64,000 nucleotides of DNA, from assembly GCA_003342815.1 (NCBI GenBank), contig PTEX01000120.1, positions 1,908,425 to 1,972,424 on the forward strand. Reading direction: 5' to 3'. Below are positions 27,793 to 38,846 of the stretch, one piece after another. The position numbers were made by a program, and so were the translations under genes. The notes under the pieces were generated by a model. It had not been told where the DNA came from. It did no database searches and saw nothing but the letters and a program-made list of their open reading frames with translations. The stretch's first letter is position 1. Each line of letters begins with the position of its first letter. The stretch comes from Eudromia elegans (taxonomy: Eukaryota; Chordata; Aves; Tinamiformes; Tinamidae).

Positions 27793-28825
27793 GTCTCTTG
27801 AACTGTATGCTGGGTTGTGCAAATAGGCCTTGTCCCTGATTACTAAGATATTTCCTACAAACTTCTAAAAAAATCAGTTTGATTTCAGAAGGCTGAGTTT
27901 TAGGTGAAGGCAGGCGAGTATATAGTTGCTCCTTTCTTTCTATTAAAAAAAAAATGTTTTTTCTATAAGCATAATTAAAATTTCACGTTATAATGGTAGT
28001 ATTCTCTATGATGCGACTAAGCAAATGGTATGCTTAACTTCTTAAAAAAAGTCTATCCATTTCCAAGTGTGTTAGTGTGTTACCTCTCTCATTACATGTG
28101 TTGAGTTTAGCATGGATTACTCGGCAGGTATACAAATCTAACAGGATATGTAGGCGTCCAGACATGAGCTGCAGATTTCATTCATATATAAAAAAAAAGG
28201 AGCAAGCTTTAAAAATCTGTAAAGGTGATAAATATGTATGTTATACGTTATCACATGTTCTCATCATGAATAAACACTTCAAAATGCAGCATTTCCTACT
28301 GGCTTTTGGAGAGCTTTGCAGATTGCTGCAGAGCATATTGAAACTCTTCTTGTAGAACCATGCATTTTGATATGGCTTACATAGAAAAATGTTGTTGTAA
28401 AGTTATATCAAAGCTAATACTAATCAAAGCCAAAGTTATATCAAAGGCAAAATGTGAGTTGAAGGATTCATCCTTGTAGTTCTAAAGGTACAAGTGCAGC
28501 CTATTAGTAGCTAGCTCTATTTTTTGAAGTCTGCTTTTGTTTATTACAGCTTCAAAATACCAGGGAGCTGTAGCTTGAATAGTAAAAGCATGAACAAGTA
28601 CTTATAAACATGGAGATGCATTCGATTTGATACTTTAATGAGAAAGATATTCGTTTCTAGAGTATTGTTTCAGCTTTGTCACATTGTCATTATGACTACT
28701 TGTCTAGACATGGGATCGAAATGTGAATCTTAAATTAGATTGCCATAAGATTTGCTTTTGTCATGGTACTATACTTATCTTAATAATACGACAGTCCAGT
28801 AGCTGATAAATGCATTCCTCCTAAC

Positions 28826-28849
28826 AAAAAAAAAAAAAAAAAAAAAAAA
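28826..28849. repeat. Poly-A run of 24
   Basis: A pure A homopolymer. No retroposed gene body is recognisable upstream of it, so it is not called as a processed pseudogene tail. Confidence 0.95.
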
Positions 28850-29282
28850 TCTGAATCTCATAGGAAATTTCTTTCACGGTTTACAGTGTATTAATCTTTC
28901 TCATGAAAAATAACATTCAATAGCTATGAAAAAAAGCAAAGTAAGGCTGACATATAATTAAGATCTCAAATTAATCACTGTCTCAGTTAAACTTCAGTAT
29001 GAGGTATGTATAAAAATGACAAATTATACCACCATGGGTTGACAAATATGGCTTATTTAACAACATTTTGGGAGAGAGATAAATTAAACAGAACATCAAA
29101 ATAATACTATAAATAAAGATAAAAACATTTTTTTCTTCCAATAATTTAATATTTCTTAAATTGGAAAAGATATGTTACCCTTCATTTTTATACTTCAGGC
29201 AGTTAGTTTTCTTTGCAGATGATAAAATTAATGAAATCTCTTAAGAAAATTACATATATCTTTGTCTGTCTAACCAATGATT

Positions 29283-29327
29283 GTTTATTTATTTATATAT
29301 TTATTAATTTATTTATTCATTAATTTT
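29283..29327. repeat. (TTTA)n imperfect microsatellite
   Basis: Interrupted TTTA/ATTT repeats. Confidence 0.85.
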
Positions 29328-31189
29328 TAAGACTAGATGAATAAAATGCAATATCCAGTGGACAAAACTTAAAGTCCAACTGATAGTTACAATAGAATAA
29401 AACACTAACTATATGCATATGAGCTTTTTTCCTACAAATGTTATCTAATTTTGCTAATACAAAAATATAATGTATAAAATAGAATAATGTATAGAAGGAC
29501 TATAAGTCCATCTGTCTGAATTCTTCACATATTTACTTGAAAATATAACTGTAAATTCTTGCCAATAGGAACAATCTTGAAATTGTTTTGCATAATATTT
29601 ATTAAAATGACACAACAATCCATACAGTGTCTTTGAGAGTTTGAAAAAAAAAAATGTTTGAAAAAACATATTCCCCTTATACTCATAGTTATACTTTTTG
29701 GACAAACATTGGACTAGAAGCCTCCAGAGAAGTGCATCTGTTTCTGCTAACTGCTCAGAAAGCCAATCTATTACTATATTATTGTCAGCTTGACTAATAG
29801 TCACAGAACAATTTACACCTTTGTGCGTACTTGAGATCAACTTTAAGCCCACAGATCCATATAACATCCCCACAAAATATGCAACTCATTATGCAATTAT
29901 TCCTCTTATTTTTCATGAATGTTCATGAAGACTTTTATAACTATGGTGGTGTGCTCTAATTAAATATATATACATTATGCTGCAACTGTTTACATTGATG
30001 CTGTATCACGGGGAGGTAGTACTTGTGCAGCAGGCCAAGAAATGAATGTTTTACAACCAGGTTGTGTCACTGAGCAGACGGTCTCATAGCTGGATCAGCA
30101 GTGGCACAGCTGCAGCTTGCAGTGGGAGCAGGTTGTTGCTGTCTAGGTAGGAACAACAGGTAGGGAGAATCATACTGTACCCTGATGGAAGTGGATGATT
30201 CAGTGCTAACAAACATGGGAATAATGGCATGAGAAAACAAGTTGCCATTTTCACGCTGGAATCAAGAGCTTTATTCTAGTTAGACCGACATTGCTACAAA
30301 TTCCTCTTCTTGGAACAGAATAACTCCAATCAAATTTCAAAACTTTCTGAGTTGTATCCAGCTGGAATTCTGAATAGGTTTCCGAATGGAATACTCATCT
30401 TCTAAATGTAATTCACACCTAATCTGGCTACTACATCTAGCTGACTTAGTAGCAATGATACTAACAGGTACCACAGCACCAACAAGACACAACAGAGCAG
30501 ATCTAATTTCACTGAGGACTCAAACACACACAGTAATTTGGTCTTTTTTAGAAAGTGAAATTCTATACAAATACACAAGGGAAACTCCACGTACAGACTA
30601 TTCTGGAGAGATGAGAGGTTCCTAAAAGGTTTTTTTAACTAGAAACAGCTGAAATCAACAGTATGGCACAAACATCTGCAAGATCATATTGAGTAGCCTG
30701 GATCTTGAATAGGTAAAATATTTCTTTTTAATATATGAGATAAGGCACATAGTTGTGCATAAGGCATAACTACATTTTGGAAAGGAGGTAAACTCTTCTA
30801 TTCATGGGATAAGAAGACTGAAAAACATGATGACATGCCATCAAGTGAGGTTCTTATTGACATTGCATCAGTTTATGTCCAGCTTCCATTGTCACCTAAG
30901 CTGTTTGACTAGGAATATTTTAATGACCCTGGAAAAAGAGGAGGAGGAATGAGTTCCATCAGGTATGACTATGTTGAATATCTCAGGTCTTCAGATTAGC
31001 ATCAGCACTAAGAAGAAATAGCAAATGTTAGTGGTGAGAGATTCTCTCCTGCATGGAGTGGCCCCTTACTAGCAAGAGAGATCTATGCCCCAGGAAAATC
31101 TGCTGGTGCCTGAAACATGATTTTGAAGGAAGACTGCTGAGGTTTGTCTGTGCTCATGACTGTTCAGTGGAGTGTGCGTAGCAGGTAAG

Positions 31190-31580
31190 AGATTTATCTC
31201 TCTCCACATACACTGCCAAGGCCACATTAGAAATAGTGCAGTCTAGATCAGGCTTCAAGGAAAAAGTGGAAAAGATGAAGACTGTCCAGAGAATCCGCAA
31301 GACGGACTATGAAAACGAATAGGGGTGTAGAATACATGAACTAATAGGAAAAGCTGAAGGAACCGCGCTTGTTTTGTCTGGAAGAGAAAATGTCGATTAT
31401 AAAGATGTTCTTAACTCTTTCAGTACACAAAATAGCAATGGATAATGGTCACAGATTACAGTTTGGGAGGGCCAGGATAGACAGCAAGAAGACCTTTTTC
31501 ACTTGCAGAGTAGCGCAACATCAGAAGACTTTTGGGAGCCATGGAATCACCATCCTTAATAGCTTTTCAGCTAAGGAGAA
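31190..31580 (+). mobile_element. Ancient CR1 LINE fragment, plus orientation
   Basis: Strongly diverged but collinear with the CR1 reverse transcriptase C-terminal coding region. It shows GACTGTCCAGAGAATCCGCA, then GAAGGAACCGCGCTTGTTTT with TCTGGAAGAGAA, then GCAATGGATAATGGTCACAG and AGACCTTTTTCACT, and finally GGAATCACCATCCTTAATAG. The 5' limit is soft. It is older than the 33.5-kb and 54.4-kb copies by visible divergence, and its frame is broken. Confidence 0.75.
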
Positions 31581-33480
31581 CCACAGCTAACACAATATAC
31601 TGTTGGTGGCATTTTTGCTTCGAGTGAGTGGTTGACAGATGACTGCATCAGGCATTCTCCAAGCAATCTCTCTACAATTCTGTGAAAAATCTCACCAGAC
31701 AAGAAAATCGAACAGTCTTAGATGTGGAATGTGGCCACACAAAAAGCTAATGCAATCTTCAGATGGTAGTTACTTCTGTTTACAATGTAGACAATGCATA
31801 TTTAGAATTCATGAAACACAAAAAAAAGAATGATGAAGCATAAAAGAATATCACAAAATGGTTTGTGATCTGTAAAAATCTTTCACATTAAGACTTAAAA
31901 AAAAGCCCATATGAAAGACAACTAATACTCTGAAGTGTATGACTTGATGTGGTACTTAAGAACCTAGCATAAGAACTAATAGATGCCAATATTAAGGACT
32001 CTCTAATTTATCAGATAAAAAGAGCTAGTGACTGGAACTGTAAAATCAAAGTTAAAAAGTCATACTTGTAAGTGAGTCAGAATAATCAGTGAAATCACAA
32101 AAAGTCATATTTTTTCTAGACTTCCCTAGAGCTGAGTTCATCAGAAGTTATTCTTCAGCTATACCCAAATAGATAAGGGCAATATAAAAAAAAAAAAAAA
32201 AAAAAAAATAGTGACATCCAATAGAAATTAACCAAAGTTACAAGTACTTCTGGCATTTTGCATTACTGTTACAGAACTGAAGCAGTGATGTATTGCAACA
32301 AACAGTCAGGCTACACTGAATCAACCATGAGAAAAAAATGTTTTTCCAGACAATATGTAATTTTTTTTAGTGACAATGACAAGTATTAGCTGACAGATTT
32401 TATTTTGGAAAACTTATAATTTTAAGAAAGAGTTGCTAGGAAGATATCATGTTGCTATGCATCTTTTTATACTACTTGGGAAATAATATCGATTTCTAAA
32501 TTTATCAGATAAAGTATTTGAGTGTAACGCATTTTTGACCCTTTAATCTGAGGAATGTTTTTCTTTAGAAAACTTTTTTAATACTGAAATATTACTAATA
32601 CTGTCAAAAGTAGGGATATATTTTTTCCTGTTTACACAGCATAACATTTGTGCAATTTTACTTCTGTTAGCGGAGTTACAATATTACACCAGTATAAAAA
32701 AACCACTCTGTAATATGATCCTGCACCATGTTTTCTAGCTTACTTATTTATTCCTTCTGTCTCTAAAACTTAGCTTATGCCTTGATAATTCCATTTCATT
32801 TGCTAAATTATTTCTAAAATGATAGTAAATTTGTCTTTACCTTCCTTGTACCAAGGGACTTGAAAACTATCTGCCATGTTAACAGTCTATGCCTCTTGAA
32901 GAGTAAAATAATGAAGTCCAAGGCTGTTAGCCTTACTGTTTCCTGTTTCCCTGGATGTATAATCATTTTATTTTCTACATCACATAGTGTACATACCAAA
33001 TATAGGCCTCAGATCAGGCACACTGCTGTTTTCTGCCCAGAATTGATATCCCATGACCAGAAGGATATCTTAGGTCATTTTATGTGATCTCCTAGACAAT
33101 GTGGCAGATTTTGATGGAGCTAACAAATCATTTTTTAGTTATTCATTCCTTCTTGGAGTTTTCTTTCAGAAACACTAGGCAAACTGATATTTTTTTTTCT
33201 TTTATGAAGAGGTTCCTGAAACAATCTTATCCTAGAGTGCAGCCGTATCTTACATAACTATGGCAAAATCTGAACCAAATCAATAGTCTGTGGAATCTGT
33301 AAGGGAGCGAGCCTGGTGGCAACTGCTTAACTTAAAGTTAGTGGCTTTTACAACTCCAGTTTGGCAACTACTTTCAAGGTAGGCCTTTCAGAACGACTAT
33401 TCTGACTTTAAATAAAAATTCTTTAACACTCTTTTAAATGTTTATAGGAACCTATTAGGGATATGATTAGCACCCTCAAG
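31581..33480. other. AT-rich intronic stretch with no recognised element
   Basis: No gene or named repeat is seen apart from a 23-bp A-run at 32186-32208. Confidence 0.6.
32186..32208. repeat. Poly-A run of 23
   Basis: A pure A homopolymer in intronic sequence, with no recognisable retroposed body next to it. Confidence 0.95.
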
Positions 33481-33816
33481 GATGCTAATGATTAAGGGAC
33501 TGAAGGGAATTCCTATTGTATAAGGAAAGACTAAGAGAGATTTAGCCTGGAGAAGATTGAGAGGGAATCTTATCAACATATATAAATACCTGAGGGCAGA
33601 ATGTAGCGGGGAGGTCGGAGGCAGACTCTTCTCACTGGTGGCCAATGATAGGACAAGGGGTAACGGGCATGAGGTGAAACACAGGAAGTTTCATCTCCAT
33701 GTGAGGAAGAACTTTGTTCCTGTGAGGGTAATGCAGCTCTAGAACAGGCTGCCTCCTTCTCTGGAGATGATCTCTAAAGGTCCCTTTCAACCTCAACCTG
33801 TGATTCTGTGATTCTC
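33481..33816 (+). mobile_element. CR1 LINE, 5'-truncated copy, plus orientation
   Basis: The copy begins within the reverse transcriptase C-terminal region (ATTAAGGGACTGAAGG, TTTAGCCTGGAGAAGA). It continues through ATAGGACAAGGGGTAACGGG, CACAGGAAGTTTCATCTCCA and the 3' UTR, and ends with the tail TGTGATTCTGTGATTCTC. Part of the 3' UTR normally present in longer copies is missing: the sequence jumps from CTTCTCTGGAGATGAT to TCTCTAAAGGTCCC. It is a dead, moderately diverged fragment. Confidence 0.93.
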
Positions 33817-34564
33817 AATATATTTAATATGCTACATACGCTATCTAAATCTGAGATTTATCTATATTATCTGTATCCATTTTCCTACATTCTGATATGC
33901 AGCTGAAATTAGATTTTCCTGTTTGTTCACATATTCTAGTTCTATACCAGCTTCTAAATTATTTTTAGCCTCCACATCCTGCCATATTTAAATCATACTA
34001 GTATTTCTGATCTACATGCTTCAATAATCCTGTACACCAGCTACCAATTTTTCTTACTATCCCTGAAAGAAATGCATGATAGTCCCTGGAATCCCCTAAC
34101 TGGAAATTCTATTCTGTTAATAAGCACCATCTGCTCCCTTCTTTCCTGCCCCTTCTTCCTATCATTCATAACCATGAGGTCTGTCTTGAAATGTTAACAA
34201 CATCCTCAACCTTCATGTCAAAACCTTTTCAGCAAAACTGTTGAAATTCTGCATTGCCACTTCCACTGAATACATTGGGACCATTGTGTTACTTTTACAA
34301 GGTCTAATAATTTGGCTTTAAAAATACAAGCTGCAGTACAAAATGGATCAAATGATATTTCAGGAGACTATTATAAATAATTGTGAGCCACCACAAGAAT
34401 ATTCAGAGTTCTAAATAGAAAAATCTTAAATTCTGTTTTTTTTTCCCTCTTTTTTCTGCATGATCAAAGACATATATCACAAAAACAGGTATCATATCTT
34501 TGCTATGAGTAAAGATTGCCATAAACTCTAGCAGTAATATTGTTAATGGAGTCACTGATTTTAA
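33817..34564. other. Intronic stretch with no recognised element
   Basis: I see no gene, repeat family or RNA gene in this interval. It is AT-rich with short pyrimidine-rich patches. Confidence 0.6.
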
Positions 34565-34825
34565 CTGCAGCTACCTGTTTATTGGCTATAAAATAGCTCA
34601 GGGAGAAGAAAAGGAAGCTTTGTGCAGAACAGGACAGGGCTCGAGGACGGCCCTTCTGTGCTGTCCAGGCGCTCTGCTCCTTTCTCTGCCAGCAGCTGTA
34701 TTTCCCCTCCCATGCTTGCAAGGAATAAGCTGCCTTCTGTATCCCTGTACAACAGGAAATGTAAGAGTGAGTCCAGCTTTCCTACTCCACCAGCAAAACA
34801 GTCGTATCAGAAATAAAACACAAAG
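34565..34825 (+). mobile_element. Possible LTR remnant (fossil), plus orientation
   Basis: A GC-richer block with LTR-like spacing: ATTGG (inverted CCAAT), TATAAAAT at 34587-34594, then an AATAAG-type signal at 34724-34729 followed by CTGCCTTCTGT. The last part recalls the AATAAAGCTGCCTT polyadenylation region of several avian LTRs. No internal region is recognised, both ends are unclear, and no flanking duplication was found, so this is a weak call. Confidence 0.35.
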
Positions 34826-35629
34826 GACAGCACCACAGCATATATAATCTAAATGATTATATAGGAGATTAAGTATAACATTTCTCCTATATACATTAAT
34901 ATTTGTGCTTGCTTGTTAACGCAGACAAAGGGACAAGCCAGGAGAAGCTGGGAAAAGGTGCCAAAAACTCTTCAGAAAAACAAAGGCAGAGAATCAGCAG
35001 ACTCTTCACTTGCCTGTCCCTCACTTCAGCCAAAGCTGCACCACTAAGCAGTGATCAAAGATAAAATGCTGCTCACTCATAACATTTAGCTTTTTTTTTT
35101 CTTTTTTTAAAAATATCTCCTTAGTCTTAGCCCATATCACCATTAGCTATGGCCACTGTGAGGGATGTCTTTTTTTCCTTTGTGTAATGTTTTCCAGTTT
35201 TCTCTCATTAAATTCTTTCCTTCCTGGAATATTGATCTATACAGGCAGCTTTATTTATCAAATGTGTTACTTTTCCAGTAAAATAGAAATAGAACATAGA
35301 AAAGTCTATACACAGTTGAGAAATATCAAAGAGAATCCAAATAAGCCATATGATATTGGGGGAAGAAAGAACAAGTGCAGACTAAGGCTTATGATGTTGA
35401 AGGCAGGAAGCCTGAGTGGGTATTTTTGTGATCTGTGCACTTAATTCTGCTGAATGCAGTTGAAGAGGCCTGGATATGATGACCCACAACATTATTTCCA
35501 TCTCTATTTCTATATTTCTATACAGAAACTATTTCTACACATTACCCTCTGTCATTGGTGGTAGTATTTTATATATATTCTTATCCATTTTTATTTTCAG
35601 AGAAAAGAAAATTAATGTGTTCCTATATA

Positions 35630-36379
35630 TCATCCTCAAGTAAACCAAGAGTTAATAGATGCACAGTTCCCTCAAATACTGTTGAAGGGCCAGAGAAGGA
35701 CACGTCAAGTTGGTGAATGGAAGTGCATCCCTGTGATGGATATGCTCCTTCCCCAGCCCAACCTGACTGATGCTGGTGTTTGCCTGCCTGACTTTTCCCA
35801 TTGTGTGCTAATGAGGAGATACAGCTAACTGTGCATACCAGTGAATGACTATGGGTCACTTATTTTATCCCATAAATACAGGGACAGCCTGAGAGCCCAT
35901 TGAGCTCTCTTTACATGGCAGCGGACTGCACGTCAGGATCTCCCCTTGAGCAGGGATGCCTCTCAAGGATACTCCTCGAGGTTGAGAGATCCCTTCCCAC
36001 AACAGACTCGTGGTAAGTGAACTATAGCGCGCCATCTTTCTGAACTTGTTACGCCTATTTTGTAACTGTGCACAAAAATCCCTTAGCCATAAACCGTTGA
36101 CTAGGTCTGGGACTAGGATTGGATCCAGCCGCACCTAGACCCTTCTCAGAAGGAGTTTAGAAAGCAAGGAGGTCCACTCTGAACCTCATGACCCAACGGG
36201 AGGGCCTCCAAGATAATTCTGTGTATTATCTTGAACTTCCATGCAGTAAATAGTAATAAGTGACCTTGCCATAGAATCTTGTGAAACCACGGTCCGTATC
36301 AATAAACTCTATTGCTCTTTCTTTCACCCGAGCAAAGTGCATTGTGTCACTCACTCCCCCACCACTCGTTCCATGACAA
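35630..36379 (+). mobile_element. Probable solitary LTR (fossil), plus orientation
   Basis: A block of about 750 bp, GC-richer than its surroundings. It carries a CATAAATA TATA-like box (35871-35878) and AATAAA (36301-36306) followed by a pyrimidine-rich stretch, CTCTATTGCTCTTTC. It ends GTTCCATGACA. The 9-mer TCCTATATA occurs immediately before (35621-35629) and after (36380-36388) the block. This may be a target-site duplication, although 9 bp is longer than the 4-6 bp usual for retroviral integration. A TGTTGAAGGGCC start near 35680 is an alternative 5' end. No internal genes are present. Confidence 0.55.
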
Positions 36380-36389
36380 TCCTATATAA

Positions 36390-38733
36390 CGATCTGCTTA
36401 TGTGTCCTGTATTTCCAAATGTGTCAAAGAAAAGCAATTTATATGATCACTCAATATGAAATGTATATCTTCATTCTTTCTACATTCTTCCTTCTTTCTA
36501 AAATCACTTTACAGGTGGATCTGATACCTTTAGGTATATGTCTCTGAGGCTTATCCTGCCCTCTCATGCTAGCTCCATGATTTTGCTTTCTTGCAGTGAT
36601 GGGTTCCTAATCATTTCTATTTTCAGTTTCAAATTACGAACACATAATGAAGCATTTAAATATAGGGTCTGATATGCTTAAGGGCACTGAGTATGCAGAT
36701 GTTTCATCAAGACGCTAAAGAAGAGCTACTGGGCAATCAGAACTTTTGAAAATTGGATACTACGTAGAACCATATCTGAAAATGTTGATTGCAAGGTTAT
36801 ACACATTCACAAAGAGTACAGGGAAAGAAATAGAGATTGCCCTGGTGTGATTATCATTTAAATACAACTATTTTCTCACATCAAGGAATGAGAGATGAGA
36901 TGAATGGAACATAATGAGTTTTCATTTCTTTGCTAGCTGGATGTGAGATGTAGTGTGAGAGAGAATTTCATAGAAAGTTAGAGGAACAGCAATTGAAATA
37001 TAAATTCTCTCTCTGAATGAAATTTGCCTAATTTCAGCTTTCAAAGAAGTAGATCTAGCCATAAATAGGAAGGGAGATTCCAACAAAGAATATCTTAGAG
37101 ATCTATTTTATTTTGATATTTTTGATTTTAAAGAATAAAGCTTCAGTTTAAAAAANAAAGAAAAGAAAACAAAAAAAGAAAGAAGGAAAGAAAAAGAAGA
37201 AATGAATTTCAAAATAAGAGTAATAATTTTATGTTTTGTCTAGCAATGTTGATTTAGTGATTGAGGGTACAGTTTCCTGACACTCATCAATGGCTTAGGA
37301 CTTTAAATCCTATTAAGTAGTATGACATTTTATCCTAGACAGGAACTATGTGAGGAGTTAGTCATCTGTGCAGTTAAACTGAACTCCATCCTGCATTTAA
37401 TCAGTCTTTAACATAATCAAAATTTATAGTGACATTTCTACTAGCATGATAGTGCAAGACTTCCTCGCAAAACAATGTACAAGGACAGTAGATACTACTG
37501 AATATAATGAATTTGAATTTCCCCATTTATTCCACTGGCAAAGTAGAAATTGTACTTTGCATAGTTAATACTTTGTACACTTGTATACAACATTTTTGTA
37601 ATTATGCTGTTGCTGAACTAAATTACTGAACACTTGAAAAATTAACAGACTGCAAAGTAGCTGCAATCTAGCCAAAAATAGGTTCAATTTCTGTTTTCTG
37701 TATTACCATCTTGCCTGTAAGTAAGCCAGAAAAGACAATGCATGTAATTACCTTATTTATTTTCTATATTAATTCAGAGGACATGAAAGGCTTTAAATTT
37801 TTTTAATGTTTTTAATTTTACATCTTGAGACAAAACACAAAGCATAACAGGGATTTTTTTAGATTAATTAGCAATTTAATGTATTATATCTTGACAATTT
37901 GGCAATGTCTTTGGCTGAAGATATTTTCTTTTAGAATCAGCTTCTGATGCCCTCTATTTCCATGGCATTTCTGTGGTTATCATAGCTTTCACATAGTTTT
38001 CTGGCTACCAAAAGAGGGCTCAGATATGACATTCTTAGTAATTAGATCACTGTTGCTGATGGGATTGAGCAGGTTACAGCAATAGTCTTAGAGCTTCTCC
38101 AGGAAACATACAATAGTATCAAGGTACAGTCTTCAAATATAATTAAAATGGCCTTGATTATAAAAAAAGATCTTCTTGGAACATACATACAATATTATGA
38201 ACCTCTAGACTTTAAAATCTATGTTCCAAATCTGTAAAATCTTTTTTGCTTCCGTATCTATGTGAATACTGTAGAGAGATTTGAAAACTACAATAAAGAA
38301 GTAGTTTAGGGAAGTTCAGAGAACAGAGCCATCATTTTCCTATAAAACCATAAGAAGAAAACTCACCCAGATTTTGAGAAAACTTAAAGATAAAAATCTA
38401 ACTATGAACTGAAATCTAGTAGTAGCTAGTAAGATCTTGATGTTAATTTGAAGAAACATGCCTTAGGAAGACTAAAAATATATTTTTTCAAAATTTATAG
38501 AATTTGGAATTATTAAAGTCAAATCACAAAACTTTTATTTCTGCACAAGTTTTAAAAAAGTATATTTTTTTCATTTCAGATGGGAGAGTATCTATCTGAA
38601 AAACTACATTTAAAGCAAACATTGTAACTTGTCTAAGGTTCTAAATATATCTGCACAGCTGGCACATTGACTTTTACTATGTACAGTCATCAGATAAAAA
38701 AAAATGCAAATTCTTTTGTTAAACATCTCTTAC
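36390..38733. other. AT-rich intronic stretch next to the 38.7-kb exon
   Basis: No repeat family is recognised except a polypurine patch near 37150-37202 that contains one ambiguous base at 37156. The last bases before 38734 are, in gene sense, the splice donor GTAAGAG of the CUB1 exon. Confidence 0.65.
37150..37202. repeat. GAAA-rich polypurine tract with an ambiguous base
   Basis: Imperfect GAAA/GAAGG purine repeats. Position 37156 is N. Confidence 0.85.
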
Positions 38734-38846
38734 CTTCATAGTAAACTTTAAACCCATGAGCACTAACTGCAAAGTCACTTGTCAAGCGCAATGAAAATAC
38801 AGATTTTGTACTCGTCACAGGTGGAGGAAGATGGAATCCTGTTAAT
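38734..38846 (-). CDS. CSMD3: CSMD3 coding exon (probably exon 3): C-terminal part of CUB domain 1
   Basis: This 113-bp exon is too short to stand out as an open frame. Read on the minus strand it gives LTGFHLPPPVTSTKS, then VFSLRLTSDFAVSAHGF and KVYYE, the standard C-terminal half of a CUB domain (hydrophobic strand, F/L-x-SD, GF-x-V-x-Y). Its first base A completes the AG left by the exon at 63207-63429 (AGA, Arg), and its last base G opens the next codon. The acceptor is TTTCTCTTTGTTTTTAG and the donor is GAAG then GTAAGAG, both strong consensus matches. With the preceding exon it completes one CUB domain. The acidic residues in [13 protein letters not shown] and in TSDFAV fit the calcium-binding CUB pattern, which is an inference. 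The length is not a multiple of three, so skipping it alone would break the frame. The next coding segment, expected to start a sushi domain, was not found in the window. Confidence 0.94.

Larger units (their letters stand above)
27793..31189. other. AT-rich intronic stretch with no recognised element
   Basis: It contains a 24-bp A-run (28826-28849) and a TTTA-rich patch (29283-29327). The window's longest non-repeat open frame in an intron (139 codons, minus strand, 29454-29873) lies here. It resembles no family I know and its length is not surprising in sequence this AT-rich. Confidence 0.6.
1..38733 (-). other. CSMD3: CSMD3 intron downstream of the 38.7-kb exon (partial, at least 38.7 kb)
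   Basis: This intron begins in gene sense at the donor GTAAGAG (38733 downwards) and runs off the window start. The next expected CSMD3 segment, a sushi domain beginning near CGNPG, is not visible in the open frames I could read. A short exon split by splice sites could still have been missed. The content is AT-rich sequence with CR1 copies, LTR-like blocks, homopolymer runs and microsatellites, listed separately. Confidence 0.82.

Noticed and set aside
28826-28849. A-run considered as the tail of a processed pseudogene or SINE
   Set aside because: No coding, tRNA-derived or 7SL-derived body and no flanking duplication could be seen. The same holds for the runs at 32186-32208 and 49186-49209.
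29454-29873. The longest non-repeat open frame in the introns (139 codons, minus strand)
   Set aside because: No domain, signal peptide or family resemblance, and the composition is that of AT-rich intron. One frame of this size is not surprising in 64 kb read in six frames.
33557-33742. A 61-codon frame reading RGNLINIYKYLRAE and [16 protein letters not shown], considered as a small gene
   Set aside because: It is the end of CR1 reverse transcriptase inside the truncated CR1 at 33481-33816.
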